A stretch of 64,000 bases of DNA from SYFY01 sp031385325 (GTDB lineage Bacteria; Pseudomonadota; Gammaproteobacteria; Pseudomonadales; Azotimanducaceae). The first letter of the stretch is position 1; every line of letters starts with the position of its first letter. Below the pieces are notes generated by a model. It had not been told where the DNA came from, made no database searches, and was given only the letters and a program-made list of their open reading frames with translations. Both the position numbers and the translations under genes were made by a program. Location of the stretch: positions 1 to 64,000 of the forward strand of contig JANNBJ010000133.1 of the NCBI GenBank assembly GCA_031385325.1. Reading direction: 5' to 3'. Shown in pieces: positions 53,883-60,965 of this stretch.

Positions 53883-54761
53883 TCAGCCGCGTGGATGATG
53901 TTTACTGTGTAGCGCTTTGAGTCGCGACTGCGCGACGTGGGTATAGATCTGAGTCGTCGACAGGTCACTGTGACCCAGCATCATCTGGACAGCACGCAAA
54001 TCCGCGCCATTATCCAGCAAGTGCGTGGCAAAGGCGTGGCGAAGTGTGTGCGGCGAGATCGATTTCTTGATACCCGCCTTGAGCGCATACCGTTTGATCG
54101 CATACCAGAAGTTCTGCCGGGTCATGGCTTCACCGCGATTGCTCGGAAACAGCGCTGATGTCGGGTGTTGGCGACTCAGGTAGGGACGCGCTTCACGCAG
54201 ATACCGGCCGAGCCAGTCCAGCGCAATCGCGCCGACCGGCACCAACCGTTCCTTGTCGCCTTTACCGATGACCCGCACGACACCCTGCCGCTGATTGACA
54301 GCGACCAGATCGAGATTGACGAGTTCGCTGATACGCAGACCGGTGGCATACAACAACTCAAGCATCGCTCGATCCCGCAGACCAATCGGCTCGCCCAGTT
54401 CTGGTGCTGTAAGCAGAATTTCGACATCGCGGCCGCTCAGGACCCCAGGCAACGAACGTCCGAGCTTGGGCGCGTCCAAACCCAGGCAGGGATCGGTGCC
54501 GAGGCGGTTTTTGCGGATGGCTTGCCGATAGAAGCCACGCAGACACGAGAGCCAGCGCGCCGTCGATCGAGCCTTCAAACCATCGACATACCGAGCTGCC
54601 ATGCATTCAGCCAGGTCCGCTGTTGAGGCAGACAGCAGTGCCACCCCTTTGAGTCGCTCTTCTACATCCTGCAGATCCCGACGATAAGCGGCGAGCGAGT
54701 TGTCGCTCAAGCCCCGTTCCAGCCACATTTCCTGCAGATATTGTTCGATTACCGGTGACAG
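53883..54761 (-). CDS. xerD: site-specific tyrosine recombinase XerD
   Basis: XerD, with XerC, resolves chromosome dimers at dif. The core-binding domain covers about 10-95 and the catalytic domain carries the R...H-x-x-R...H...Y set: GLRISELVNL, SPHTLRHAFATHLLD, MMLGHSDLSTTQIYTHV. The first ATG (54728) cuts off the conserved IEQYLQE stretch, which is encoded just upstream in frame. GGAGAG (54769-54774) lies seven bases before a CTG at 54761; I take that as the start (292 residues). If initiation is at the ATG the protein has 281 residues. Confidence 0.92.
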   Translation of the reverse strand: MSPVIEQYLQEMWLERGLSDNSLAAYRRDLQDVEERLKGVALLSASTADLAECMAARYVDGLKARSTARWLSCLRGFYRQAIRKNRLGTDPCLGLDAPKLGRSLPGVLSGRDVEILLTAPELGEPIGLRDRAMLELLYATGLRISELVNLDLVAVNQRQGVVRVIGKGDKERLVPVGAIALDWLGRYLREARPYLSRQHPTSALFPSNRGEAMTRQNFWYAIKRYALKAGIKKSISPHTLRHAFATHLLDNGADLRAVQMMLGHSDLSTTQIYTHVAQSRLKALHSKHHPRG

Positions 54762-55145
54762 ACTGACGCTCTCCGTCGGAAAACCGCCCTGAATTGGATC
54801 GCGGGCTGCATGTGTTTGATTGGTGTCGTCCGTATAATAAGATTTATCTCATTGAAATATAAGACTATTATATTTCTTCGCAGCGTGGCACAGAACATGC
54901 TTATCAAGTTTCGACCTTGGTCTGTAGTGGCTCCCCCAATCCACAACAACCGCCAAGTGCACACCGACGATCGGCCTCTCCCCCGGTGCGGTCGGTGGTA
55001 GCCAGCCGGCCGGGACTCTCTCCCCCAGAACCTCTCCCCGGCGGTTGGCTCCTCTATCTCGATCAGTATTCAGCCCGCAAACCGGATTTCCTGCAATCGC
55101 AGCGATAGCTTTTTGGCTTTATCCGATCGCTTCGGTTTCCAGCGG
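54762..55145 (-). promoter_or_regulatory. xerD upstream region with AT-rich promoter candidate
   Basis: This stretch between the rplS terminator and xerD holds no gene I can support. At about 54830-54880 there is an AT-rich island in otherwise GC-rich DNA, with a minus-strand TATAAT at 54867-54872 (-35 poor), the best candidate for the xerD promoter. Three copies of GGGGAGAG or near copies (minus strand) lie in 54975-55040, of unknown meaning. Confidence 0.4.
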
Positions 55146-55173
55146 AAACAAAAACGGCCTCCGTGGAGGCCGT
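55146..55173 (-). terminator. intrinsic terminator after rplS
   Basis: On the minus strand a 9-bp stem (ACGGCCTCC / GGAGGCCGT, tight loop) is followed by TTTTTGTTT, about 23 nt after the rplS stop. It ends the rpsP-rimM-trmD-rplS operon. Confidence 0.92.
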
Positions 55174-55195
55174 CGTTCAGACTACGACAGTCTGG

Positions 55196-55618
55196 CTATT
55201 CTTCAGCGGTTACGGGTTCTGCACCGGAAACGGGAACCACCGGCTGAGCCTTGTTGCTCTTTTTCGCACCGACCTTTTCCTTGATGCGCGCCGCACGACC
55301 GGAGAGCTCACGCAGATGATAGAGCTTGGCCTTGCGAACGTCACCGCGCCTCACGACTGTAATGGATTCGATTGCCCCGCTGTGGGCCTGAAAAACACGC
55401 TCGACCCCAACGCCATGCGAAATCTTGCGAACCGTGAATGCCGAATTCAAACCTCGGTTGCGCCGTGCAATGACGATCCCTTCGAAGCCCTGCAATCGCT
55501 CTCGCGTACCTTCACGGACCCGTACTTGCACAAGCACAGTATCACCGGTGCCAAAATCCAGATTGTGATCAGTGAGCTGCTCGTTCTCGATTTGTTCAAT
55601 GATCTTGTTGTTGCGCAC
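55196..55618 (-). CDS. rplS: 50S ribosomal protein L19
   Basis: L19 sits at the 30S-50S interface. Conserved segments are GDTVLVQVRVREG, FEGIVIARRNRGLNSAFTVRKI and VRKAKLYHLRELSGRAARIKEK. The C terminus is longer than in E. coli by about 20 residues rich in K, P, V and E. The best start is GTG at 55618 (140 residues), with GGAG about ten bases upstream; a TTG six codons earlier overlaps that site. Stop is TAG. Confidence 0.95.
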   Translation of the reverse strand: MRNNKIIEQIENEQLTDHNLDFGTGDTVLVQVRVREGTRERLQGFEGIVIARRNRGLNSAFTVRKISHGVGVERVFQAHSGAIESITVVRRGDVRKAKLYHLRELSGRAARIKEKVGAKKSNKAQPVVPVSGAEPVTAEE

Positions 55619-55694
55619 TTCTAGCTCACTCCTCAATTCAATCTACGGTCCACTTGATCGCGTCGATCTCAACGCAGCCAGCGGCATTGTTTGT

Positions 55695-56525
55695 TCAACT
55701 GTTATCCGACTCGCTCGGCTCACTGCCTTGCCGATCTTCCACTGTCGGGCCCCTCAATCCACTTTTTGTCGACGACCGGCCCATCAACGACTTTTCCAGC
55801 GCCGTCCTGTCCTGCTTCGACGCCATGGCCCCCGAACCGGTCAGCAATTCTGGCCGACGATCAAAAGTAGTCAGCAATGCAGCTTGCCGACGCCACTGCG
55901 CTACCGCTTCATGATCACCGGAGAGCAGGACCGGCGGAACTCTTAGGCCAGCGACGTTTTCGGGGCGCGTATATTGCGGATATTCAAGCAAACCATCAAG
56001 GTGAGACTCGAAATTCAGCGACTCCGGATTGCCAATCGTCCCTTCGGCAAGCCGCGCAACGGCGTCCATGACCAGCAAAGCCGGCAATTCGCCACCAGAA
56101 ACTACAAAGTCACCTACAGACATTTCGTTATCCACCGCCAGATCGATCACTCGCTGATCAACCCCTTCATAGCGACCACAGACCAGTATCAGCGCATTCT
56201 GCTCAACCAGATGTCTCGCGGTCTGGTGATTGAACGTCTTGCCCGCAGGTGACAGCAGAATCACCTGTGCCTCAACCTGACACGCTTTTTGCGCCGCCAC
56301 TCGCGCGTCATGGATCGCGGCCAGCAACGGCTCCGCCATCATGACCATGCCTGGTCCACCACCATACGGTTTATCGTCAACGGTGCCGTGTCGATTGGTG
56401 GCGTGGTCTCTTGGATTGAATGTTTCGACCACGACATGCCCGGCACGCTGGGCTCGTCCGAATACCCCATGAATGCCGACTGCAGCTATCAGCTCGGGAA
56501 ACAGCGTGACAACACCAAACCACAC
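55695..56525 (-). CDS. trmD: tRNA (guanine37-N1)-methyltransferase
   Basis: TrmD methylates G37 of tRNAs with a G at 36, preventing frameshifts. The SPOUT knot elements are visible: VVTLFPELI at the start, DDKPYGGGPGMVMMAEP, LILVCGRYEGVDQRVID and SVGDFVVSGGELPALLVMD. 276 residues is slightly longer than E. coli, with a tail rich in S and R. GTG start. Third gene of the rpsP operon. Confidence 0.96.
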   Translation of the reverse strand: MWFGVVTLFPELIAAVGIHGVFGRAQRAGHVVVETFNPRDHATNRHGTVDDKPYGGGPGMVMMAEPLLAAIHDARVAAQKACQVEAQVILLSPAGKTFNHQTARHLVEQNALILVCGRYEGVDQRVIDLAVDNEMSVGDFVVSGGELPALLVMDAVARLAEGTIGNPESLNFESHLDGLLEYPQYTRPENVAGLRVPPVLLSGDHEAVAQWRRQAALLTTFDRRPELLTGSGAMASKQDRTALEKSLMGRSSTKSGLRGPTVEDRQGSEPSESDNS

Positions 56526-56540
56526 GTCAGCGCGCGACCA

Positions 56541-57134
56541 TCAATCCCATTCCTCATTCCAGTCGACAACGATTTCGCGCGTCGAGCGCTCGACCGACTG
56601 AAGATAAGGCGCAAGGAAGGGAATCAGTCTTTCACGGTCCAGGATCCGCACAACGAGAATATCGTGGGCCCCGTTGTCCATCACGTCAGTGACCTGTCCC
56701 AACGGGCTACCGCTGCTGTTGCGGACTGCCATGCCAATCAACTCCCGCCAGTAATACTCAGTGTCGTCGAGTTCCGGAAGTGAATTGGCTGGAACGGATA
56801 CAACGCTCCCGGACAGGCGTTGAGCCTGATCCCGATCATCGATGCCCGCCAACCGCAGAAGAAACAATTCGCCCTGCTCACGGCTCTCAAGCACTTCAAT
56901 CTCGCGCAGCGGCAGCAAAGGCGATGCAGCAGAGCGAATGGACCAAGGCGAAAAATCGAAACAGGCGAGTGGATCTTCTGTAAAAGAACGGAACTTGATC
57001 CAGCCGCGAACACCATGGGGCGCCAGTAGTCTGCCGATCACCAGCAGACCGGCAGAATCTACATCGTTGGGACCGTCGGGACCGTTTTCGCCGCTTTGGC
57101 CGTCCAGAGCTGATTCAATGTCGGACGGCTCCAC
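56541..57134 (-). CDS. rimM: 16S rRNA processing protein RimM
   Basis: RimM binds S19 and helps mature the 30S head. The N-terminal domain starts at VIGRLLAPHGVRGWIKFRSF (about 32-51) and the PRC-barrel domain at about 110-190 with YYWRELIGMAV and VTDVMDNGAHDILVV. GTG start. Compared with the family there is an extra N-terminal stretch of about 28 residues, acidic and rich in G, D and N, of unknown role. Confidence 0.93.
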   Translation of the reverse strand: MEPSDIESALDGQSGENGPDGPNDVDSAGLLVIGRLLAPHGVRGWIKFRSFTEDPLACFDFSPWSIRSAASPLLPLREIEVLESREQGELFLLRLAGIDDRDQAQRLSGSVVSVPANSLPELDDTEYYWRELIGMAVRNSSGSPLGQVTDVMDNGAHDILVVRILDRERLIPFLAPYLQSVERSTREIVVDWNEEWD

Positions 57135-57148
57135 GTTTGATGGCTTGA

Positions 57149-57412
57149 TCAGCTGGCCGCAGGAATCTGCGCGCGACGTGCGCGTTTGACCAAAAGCTGG
57201 ACACGTTCAGAAGGTTGAGCGCCAACGGAAGTCCAATAGTCGAACCGCTCGAAGTTCACACGCAGTCCATCAGCCGGGTTACGGGCAACCGGGCTGTAAA
57301 AACCCAGGCGTTCGACAAACCGACCGTCACGCTTGGTTGCGCTCTCGGCCACAGTAATATGGAAAAAAGGATTCTTTTTTGCGCCGTGTCGCGCCAAACG
57401 TATGGTTAACAT
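57149..57412 (-). CDS. rpsP: 30S ribosomal protein S16
   Basis: S16 is a 30S assembly protein. The start MLTIRLARHGAKKNPFFHI and the segment FVERLGFYSPVARNP are conserved. 87 residues is typical. It is the first gene of rpsP-rimM-trmD-rplS. In relatives ffh lies directly upstream; here about 3.7 kb of other genes separate them. Confidence 0.96.
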   Translation of the reverse strand: MLTIRLARHGAKKNPFFHITVAESATKRDGRFVERLGFYSPVARNPADGLRVNFERFDYWTSVGAQPSERVQLLVKRARRAQIPAAS

Positions 57413-57508
57413 GGATGTAGCTGCTTTGACCCCGGATGCTGGTGAGTAGCCGCGCCCGCGACCCCATTACTGGAAAACGGTGTGACGAGTGGGCGGAAAA
57501 GGCCGCGC

Positions 57509-57537
57509 ATTATAAGGATTTCCGCCGGGCTTGCCAG
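57509..57537 (-). promoter_or_regulatory. rpsP operon promoter
   Basis: Minus strand CTGGCA (57532-57537), 17-nt spacer and TATAAT (57509-57514), followed by a GC-rich discriminator. This would give a leader of about 90 nt before rpsP. The -35 lies in the loop of the hairpin at 57523-57544. Confidence 0.65.
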
Positions 57538-57544
57538 CCCGGCG
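57523..57544 (-). other. GC-rich hairpin overlapping the rpsP -35
   Basis: A perfect 9-bp inverted repeat (CGCCGGGCT / AGCCCGGCG) with a 4-nt loop lies 38 nt after the stop of the EthD-like gene. It could stop or stabilise that transcript, though no T-run follows, and it overlaps the rpsP promoter. Confidence 0.5.
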
Positions 57545-57582
57545 ACACACGCGCCGGCTTTTCCCGTTCACGATCATCGAAC

Positions 57583-57924
57583 TCAGCCGAAGCTGACCTC
57601 TTCCTGGTACCAGCCGGCACCAACGATTTTCATGGAGCCATTCGATGGCAATCGACGGGCCCATGACTCCGGATCGCGCTGATACGCGCCAAGTGCTTGT
57701 TCTGCTGCCTCGGCATCTTCCCCTTCGAATTCATAAATTGTCAGAAATCCCGAAGGCGGGTCGCCAAGAAAGCCCTTGACGGCCTTGAAGCAGCGAACCG
57801 ACCTGATGACCGGACAGTTGTAAGTGTCCTCGATGTGATTGCCCAGATACCACTCGCGAAACGCAGCAATGTGATCAGTCGATTGCGGCTCGACGAGACC
57901 AACCAGCACCAGTTTTTTGGTCAT
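57583..57924 (-). CDS. EthD-like / dimeric alpha-beta barrel protein
   Basis: A 113-residue protein that looks like a single ferredoxin-like alpha-beta barrel of the EthD type: KKLVLVGLVEP strand, REWYLGNHIEDTYN with the aspartate/histidine pattern of EthD helices, then FLTIYEFEGEDAEAAEQAL. The molecular role of EthD-type proteins is mostly unknown; many sit next to degradation enzymes. It overlaps the upstream Nif11-like gene by ATGA, so the two are translated together. The family call is tentative. Confidence 0.55.
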   Translation of the reverse strand: MTKKLVLVGLVEPQSTDHIAAFREWYLGNHIEDTYNCPVIRSVRCFKAVKGFLGDPPSGFLTIYEFEGEDAEAAEQALGAYQRDPESWARRLPSNGSMKIVGAGWYQEEVSFG

Positions 57925-58115
57925 GATTTCTTGCTGCCGATATTGGCTTCGATGGCGCGAATCGCAGCGACTACAACCTCCCAGCCGGTGCTCGATGCGC
58001 CAGCTGTCGACGTCAACGCCTCGAACCCGATCGGCCCTGCCTGCTTCACCTGCTCACGCAGTTCCGGCTTCTCTTGCAACAACCGCAGAAATCTCTGGCC
58101 ATTCTCGATCGACAT
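57921..58115 (-). CDS. Nif11-like small protein
   Basis: A 64-residue protein with the pattern of Nif11 domains: SIENGQRFLRLLQEKPELREQ (helix ending in a PELREQ-type turn), then a region with TAGASSTGWEVVVAAIRAIEA corresponding to the Gly-x-x-x-Thr-helix half. Nif11 domains occur as leader parts of RiPP precursors and as short free-standing proteins of unknown role. No cysteine-rich or Gly-rich core follows, and no modifying enzyme is nearby, so a RiPP precursor is not supported. GGGGG precedes ATG. It is first in a two-gene unit with the EthD-like gene. Confidence 0.5.
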   Translation of the reverse strand: MSIENGQRFLRLLQEKPELREQVKQAGPIGFEALTSTAGASSTGWEVVVAAIRAIEANIGSKKS

Positions 58116-58146
58116 GATGTCCCCCTGAGTCTGTTTGGGTACCTCT

Positions 58147-58226
58147 GATTAATTCGCTCCTGCGAATTAATCAAGTCCAAGCAAGTCGCTGTAGCGACTT
58201 GCAGAGGTCGGAGCCTAAGCGGCTCC
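58147..58226. repeat. three stacked hairpins in the leader of the Nif11-like gene
   Basis: Three inverted repeats follow each other: 58147-58172 (11-bp arms, loop TCCT), 58181-58202 (9-bp arms, loop TGTA) and 58210-58226 (6-bp arms, loop TAAGC). On the minus strand they would form a structured leader ending about 32 nt before the start codon. On the plus strand the third is followed within 15 nt by a TTTTTT run. Confidence 0.8.
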
Positions 58227-58297
58227 TCGCCCTATTTTTTAACAAAAAGCCCAGCGTTGCACGCATGAAAAATGGTGGTGCATCCCTGTACCACACA

Positions 58298-58323
58298 GGT
58301 ACGTCTGATATATCGGACCTACC
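58298..58323. promoter_or_regulatory. 26-bp imperfect palindrome, possible operator
   Basis: Two 13-bp halves, GGTACGTCTGATA and TATCGGACCTACC, match at 11 of 13 positions with no spacer. Size and symmetry fit the site of a dimeric regulator such as a TetR- or GntR-family repressor, but no regulator gene lies in the block. Confidence 0.55.
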
Positions 58324-58355
58324 AGTGTTCAAAACCTGATTCTACGTATCTGGCC

Positions 58356-58379
58356 ATCAATTCGCTTCTGCGGGTTGAT
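58356..58379 (+). repeat. hairpin related to the one at 58147-58172
   Basis: Arms ATCAATTCGC and GCGGGTTGAT around a TTCT loop, with two G-U pairs when read as plus-strand RNA. Left arm and loop closely resemble the first hairpin on the other side of the region, so the two look like diverged copies. It lies about 65 nt before the VOC gene. Confidence 0.6.
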
Positions 58380-58443
58380 TCGGCCCGCCGAAAAACTTCT
58401 GCTATGGTTGGCGCATTCGCAACACAGTCACCCCGGGGGAGCC

Positions 58444-58986
58444 ATGACCAATCTCAAATCACCGCTGATCCGCCATCCAATCTGGCAATACGCCTGGTTC
58501 GTCGACGACATCGATGCCGCCTGCCGCAAGTGGAACAAGATGGTTGGTGCGGGGCCATTTCATGTTGTTCGACACCATATCGCCGAAGGATTCCTGTACC
58601 GCGGTGAGCCGGTCGAAGCCGATGTCAGTTACGCCTTTGGCCAGGCCGGTCCCGCGCACATCCAGTTCATCGCCCAGCACGACGACAAGCCGTCGATCTA
58701 CCGCGAGATGTACAAACGCGGCGAAAACGGCTTTCACCACGTTGGCCTGCTGGTTTCGGATGTGTCCGGCGAGATCAAACGTTTTCAGGACGCAGGCTAT
58801 GAAAGTGCCTGCACGCTATGGGGTGGTGACTACGTGGCCTACATGGACTGTCGCAAGGACATGGGCTGTTACGTAGAACTGCATGGCGACGCGCCGGTCA
58901 TTCGCACCATGTTTGAGGGCTGGAAGCAGGAGCACGACGAGTGGGATGGCGTTACCGATCTCATTCGCGAGGGTACTCGCCGCTAG
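58444..58986 (+). CDS. VOC (glyoxalase/bleomycin-resistance) superfamily protein
   Basis: A 180-residue vicinal-oxygen-chelate protein with two beta-alpha-beta-beta-beta halves: HPIWQYAWFVDDIDAACRKW starts the first, FHHVGLLVSDVSGEIKRFQD the second. Candidate metal ligands are histidines in AHIQFIAQH and HHVG and the glutamate in CYVELHGD. Such proteins act as epimerases, dioxygenases or isomerases; the substrate is not readable. GGAG just upstream of ATG 58444 supports this start over a frame opening at 58375. It is followed by an SDR gene, 55 nt later. Confidence 0.75.
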   Translation: MTNLKSPLIRHPIWQYAWFVDDIDAACRKWNKMVGAGPFHVVRHHIAEGFLYRGEPVEADVSYAFGQAGPAHIQFIAQHDDKPSIYREMYKRGENGFHHVGLLVSDVSGEIKRFQDAGYESACTLWGGDYVAYMDCRKDMGCYVELHGDAPVIRTMFEGWKQEHDEWDGVTDLIREGTRR

Positions 58987-59041
58987 TCCGGACCGTTCCT
59001 GATTACAGCAAACGAAAATTCAATCAAACCGGGAAAACAAG

Positions 59042-59818
59042 ATGGGCATTCTTGATCAATTCAGACTCGACGGTCAGGTCGCGGTGGTCACTGGCAGCGG
59101 CCGGGGCATCGGCGAAGGTATCGCAATCGGGCTTGCTGAAGCCGGCGCCGATGTGGTGTTGACGGCCCGGCGTACGAAGGAAATCGAGGCGGTCGCCGCC
59201 AAGGTCAGGGCACTTGGTCGACGGGCGCTGGTGATCACTGCAGACGTCATGAAGATCGAAGAAGTTCAGCGTATCGCCGACACGACGTTCAAGGAAATGG
59301 GCAAGTTGACCTGCTGGGTGAGCAACGCAGGCGGCGCCGATGATCGAGTCCCACGTACCTTTATGGACATGCCGGAACGGCAATGGGATTTTCAGCTCAA
59401 TCTCAATCTGAAAGCAGTGTGGACGGGTGCACAAGCGGCAGGCCGTATCATGAAGGAGAACGGCGGAGGCACGATCATCAACATCTCCTCCGTCGCCGCT
59501 GGCCGCGCCTCGCCGAACAATGGTCCTTACGCCGTCGCCAAAAGCGGGGTTAACAGCCTGACGCAAACACTGGCAGCAGAAATGGCGCCGTTCGGAATTC
59601 GCGTCAATGGTGTTGCACCCGGACCGATTCCAACCGAAGTTTTCATGGAGTTTCTGAAGCTGAAACCGGAGGACATTCCGGAACTGGGCAAGCGCTTTGG
59701 TATTCCGCTCGGTCGACTCGGGACACCGGAGGACATTGCACCCGCTGTGGTGTTTCTCGCCTCACGGGCATCTTCCTGGATGACTGGACACACGATCACG
59801 ATTTCAGGTGGGCCGTAG
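59042..59818 (+). CDS. short-chain dehydrogenase/reductase (SDR)
   Basis: A classical SDR of 258 residues. Cofactor motif TGSGRGIG is at 17-24, NAG in VSNAGGADD, the catalytic serine in IINISSVAAG and the YxxxK pair in YAVAKSG (about 160). R39-R40 after the second strand (TARRTKE) suggests NADP(H). The substrate is unknown; its neighbour is a VOC protein, so a small catabolic step is plausible. Confidence 0.88.
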   Translation: MGILDQFRLDGQVAVVTGSGRGIGEGIAIGLAEAGADVVLTARRTKEIEAVAAKVRALGRRALVITADVMKIEEVQRIADTTFKEMGKLTCWVSNAGGADDRVPRTFMDMPERQWDFQLNLNLKAVWTGAQAAGRIMKENGGGTIINISSVAAGRASPNNGPYAVAKSGVNSLTQTLAAEMAPFGIRVNGVAPGPIPTEVFMEFLKLKPEDIPELGKRFGIPLGRLGTPEDIAPAVVFLASRASSWMTGHTITISGGP

Positions 59819-59867
59819 CCTTCCACGCTGGACTCAACACGCGGATGCAGGTTGCATCCGCTTGTCA

Positions 59868-60965
59868 TCACAAACCGCGCAACGCACGAGCGTCAAAGCT
59901 GACCACCAGCGCGTCTCCTGCGTCCGACAACACACTCATCGGCTTCAACGCGTGTGGCAATCGATGATCGCTCGAGAAAAACAACTGCCGCCTTGTATCG
60001 AACTCATCCAGCATCTGTTGGCGCTGTTCAACTGGCAGCCGAGGATCCTCCTTCAGAACATCAAAGACAGAGGCGTTGCGCATCAGCGTGAGATTCATCT
60101 GTGACATGACACCGGCTTCGCTGAATCTGGATAACACCGTCTGACCTCCGTCGTGATTGGCCAGGCGAATATCAAACCGATGACGAAGCTCGATTGGGAC
60201 CTGGGCGATATCCAGAACTTCAGGCTCTCCTGGAGGCGAAACCGAAATCAGGATCTCATCGATGGGCTTGCCGAGATCATATTTACCTGCCCGTTCACGG
60301 AGTCGATCAGCGCCCGCTACGCTGGTCAGCACATAGGTTTCGACCGGCGTGCCATCGGGATGCCTGGCAGAAAACACCCGCGCCTGAAAAAGATCGTTGG
60401 CGGGAGGGCGATGTTCACCGGATTGCGAAACGACAATCTGCGCCGGCCACCGGCGAGACGAGAGTACACCCTGTTGTTGCCAGTCTTTTCGCACCTTGGC
60501 GATCTTGTCGGCAAGCCGGGGATCGATAGATGCCAGATGCGGCCAGGCGGCCGGTCCATAAGGCTGCCACAGGTAACCCGGTTGAGCGCCGTGGTCCACC
60601 CCTTCCTTGGCGACCGTGTTACTCCCAACGATTACCGCATCCGCCAGGCCGTACTGCAATGCAAGCCGATACGCATCCAGCGGATTGCCGCCAGCAATCA
60701 ACCACCCACCATCAACACCACGAACGTTGAAACACCAGTCAGCAGCTGCGCCAAAGTCGATGGACGCTTCCGCAGGTTTCCAGGCGACGCGGGCGGGCCG
60801 CAGGACAAACATGCCAAGGATCACAGTCTTGTCCACCCGTCGAGGGTCTTCAACCAAAGGGAAAAGCGCATCACCACCGAGCCCGCCAAGCTCTTCGCCG
60901 AGCGACAGCGTGCACGCTGCAAGACCAAGGTTCTGTTGCACTTCGCTGTGCGCAAGTCCGCTCAT
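59868..60965 (-). CDS. RibD C-terminal-domain-like putative reductase
   Basis: A 365-residue protein resembling the dihydrofolate-reductase fold of RibD C-terminal domains: GLADAVIVGSNTVAKEG (about 106-122) matches the GADAVLVGxxTV segment, and HDGGQTVLSRFSEAGVMSQM matches the EGGPTLxxxLLxAGLVDEL helix. The N-terminal 80 residues and a central insertion make it larger than the usual 220. I cannot name a substrate. ATG start. It is convergent with the SDR gene and lies between it and ffh. Confidence 0.5.
   Translation of the reverse strand: MSGLAHSEVQQNLGLAACTLSLGEELGGLGGDALFPLVEDPRRVDKTVILGMFVLRPARVAWKPAEASIDFGAAADWCFNVRGVDGGWLIAGGNPLDAYRLALQYGLADAVIVGSNTVAKEGVDHGAQPGYLWQPYGPAAWPHLASIDPRLADKIAKVRKDWQQQGVLSSRRWPAQIVVSQSGEHRPPANDLFQARVFSARHPDGTPVETYVLTSVAGADRLRERAGKYDLGKPIDEILISVSPPGEPEVLDIAQVPIELRHRFDIRLANHDGGQTVLSRFSEAGVMSQMNLTLMRNASVFDVLKEDPRLPVEQRQQMLDEFDTRRQLFFSSDHRLPHALKPMSVLSDAGDALVVSFDARALRGL

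Larger units (their letters stand above)
58227..58443. promoter_or_regulatory. divergent control region between Nif11-like and VOC genes
   Basis: Together with the hairpins this makes a 328-nt gene-free region. It holds the 26-bp dyad at 58298-58323, a second hairpin at 58356-58379 related to the first of the three, and no sigma-70 promoter I can name with confidence. Confidence 0.45.

Noticed and set aside
54762..55145. tRNA or small RNA gene in the gap before xerD
   Set aside because: No cloverleaf, no TTCGA-type loop and no promoter-terminator pair.
57921..58115. RiPP precursor with Nif11 leader
   Set aside because: No core region after the leader-like part, no cysteines, and no lanthipeptide, radical SAM, YcaO or transporter gene nearby.
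58147..58379. Hairpins as integron attC or insertion-sequence ends
   Set aside because: No integrase, no transposase, no target duplication and no attC core motifs.
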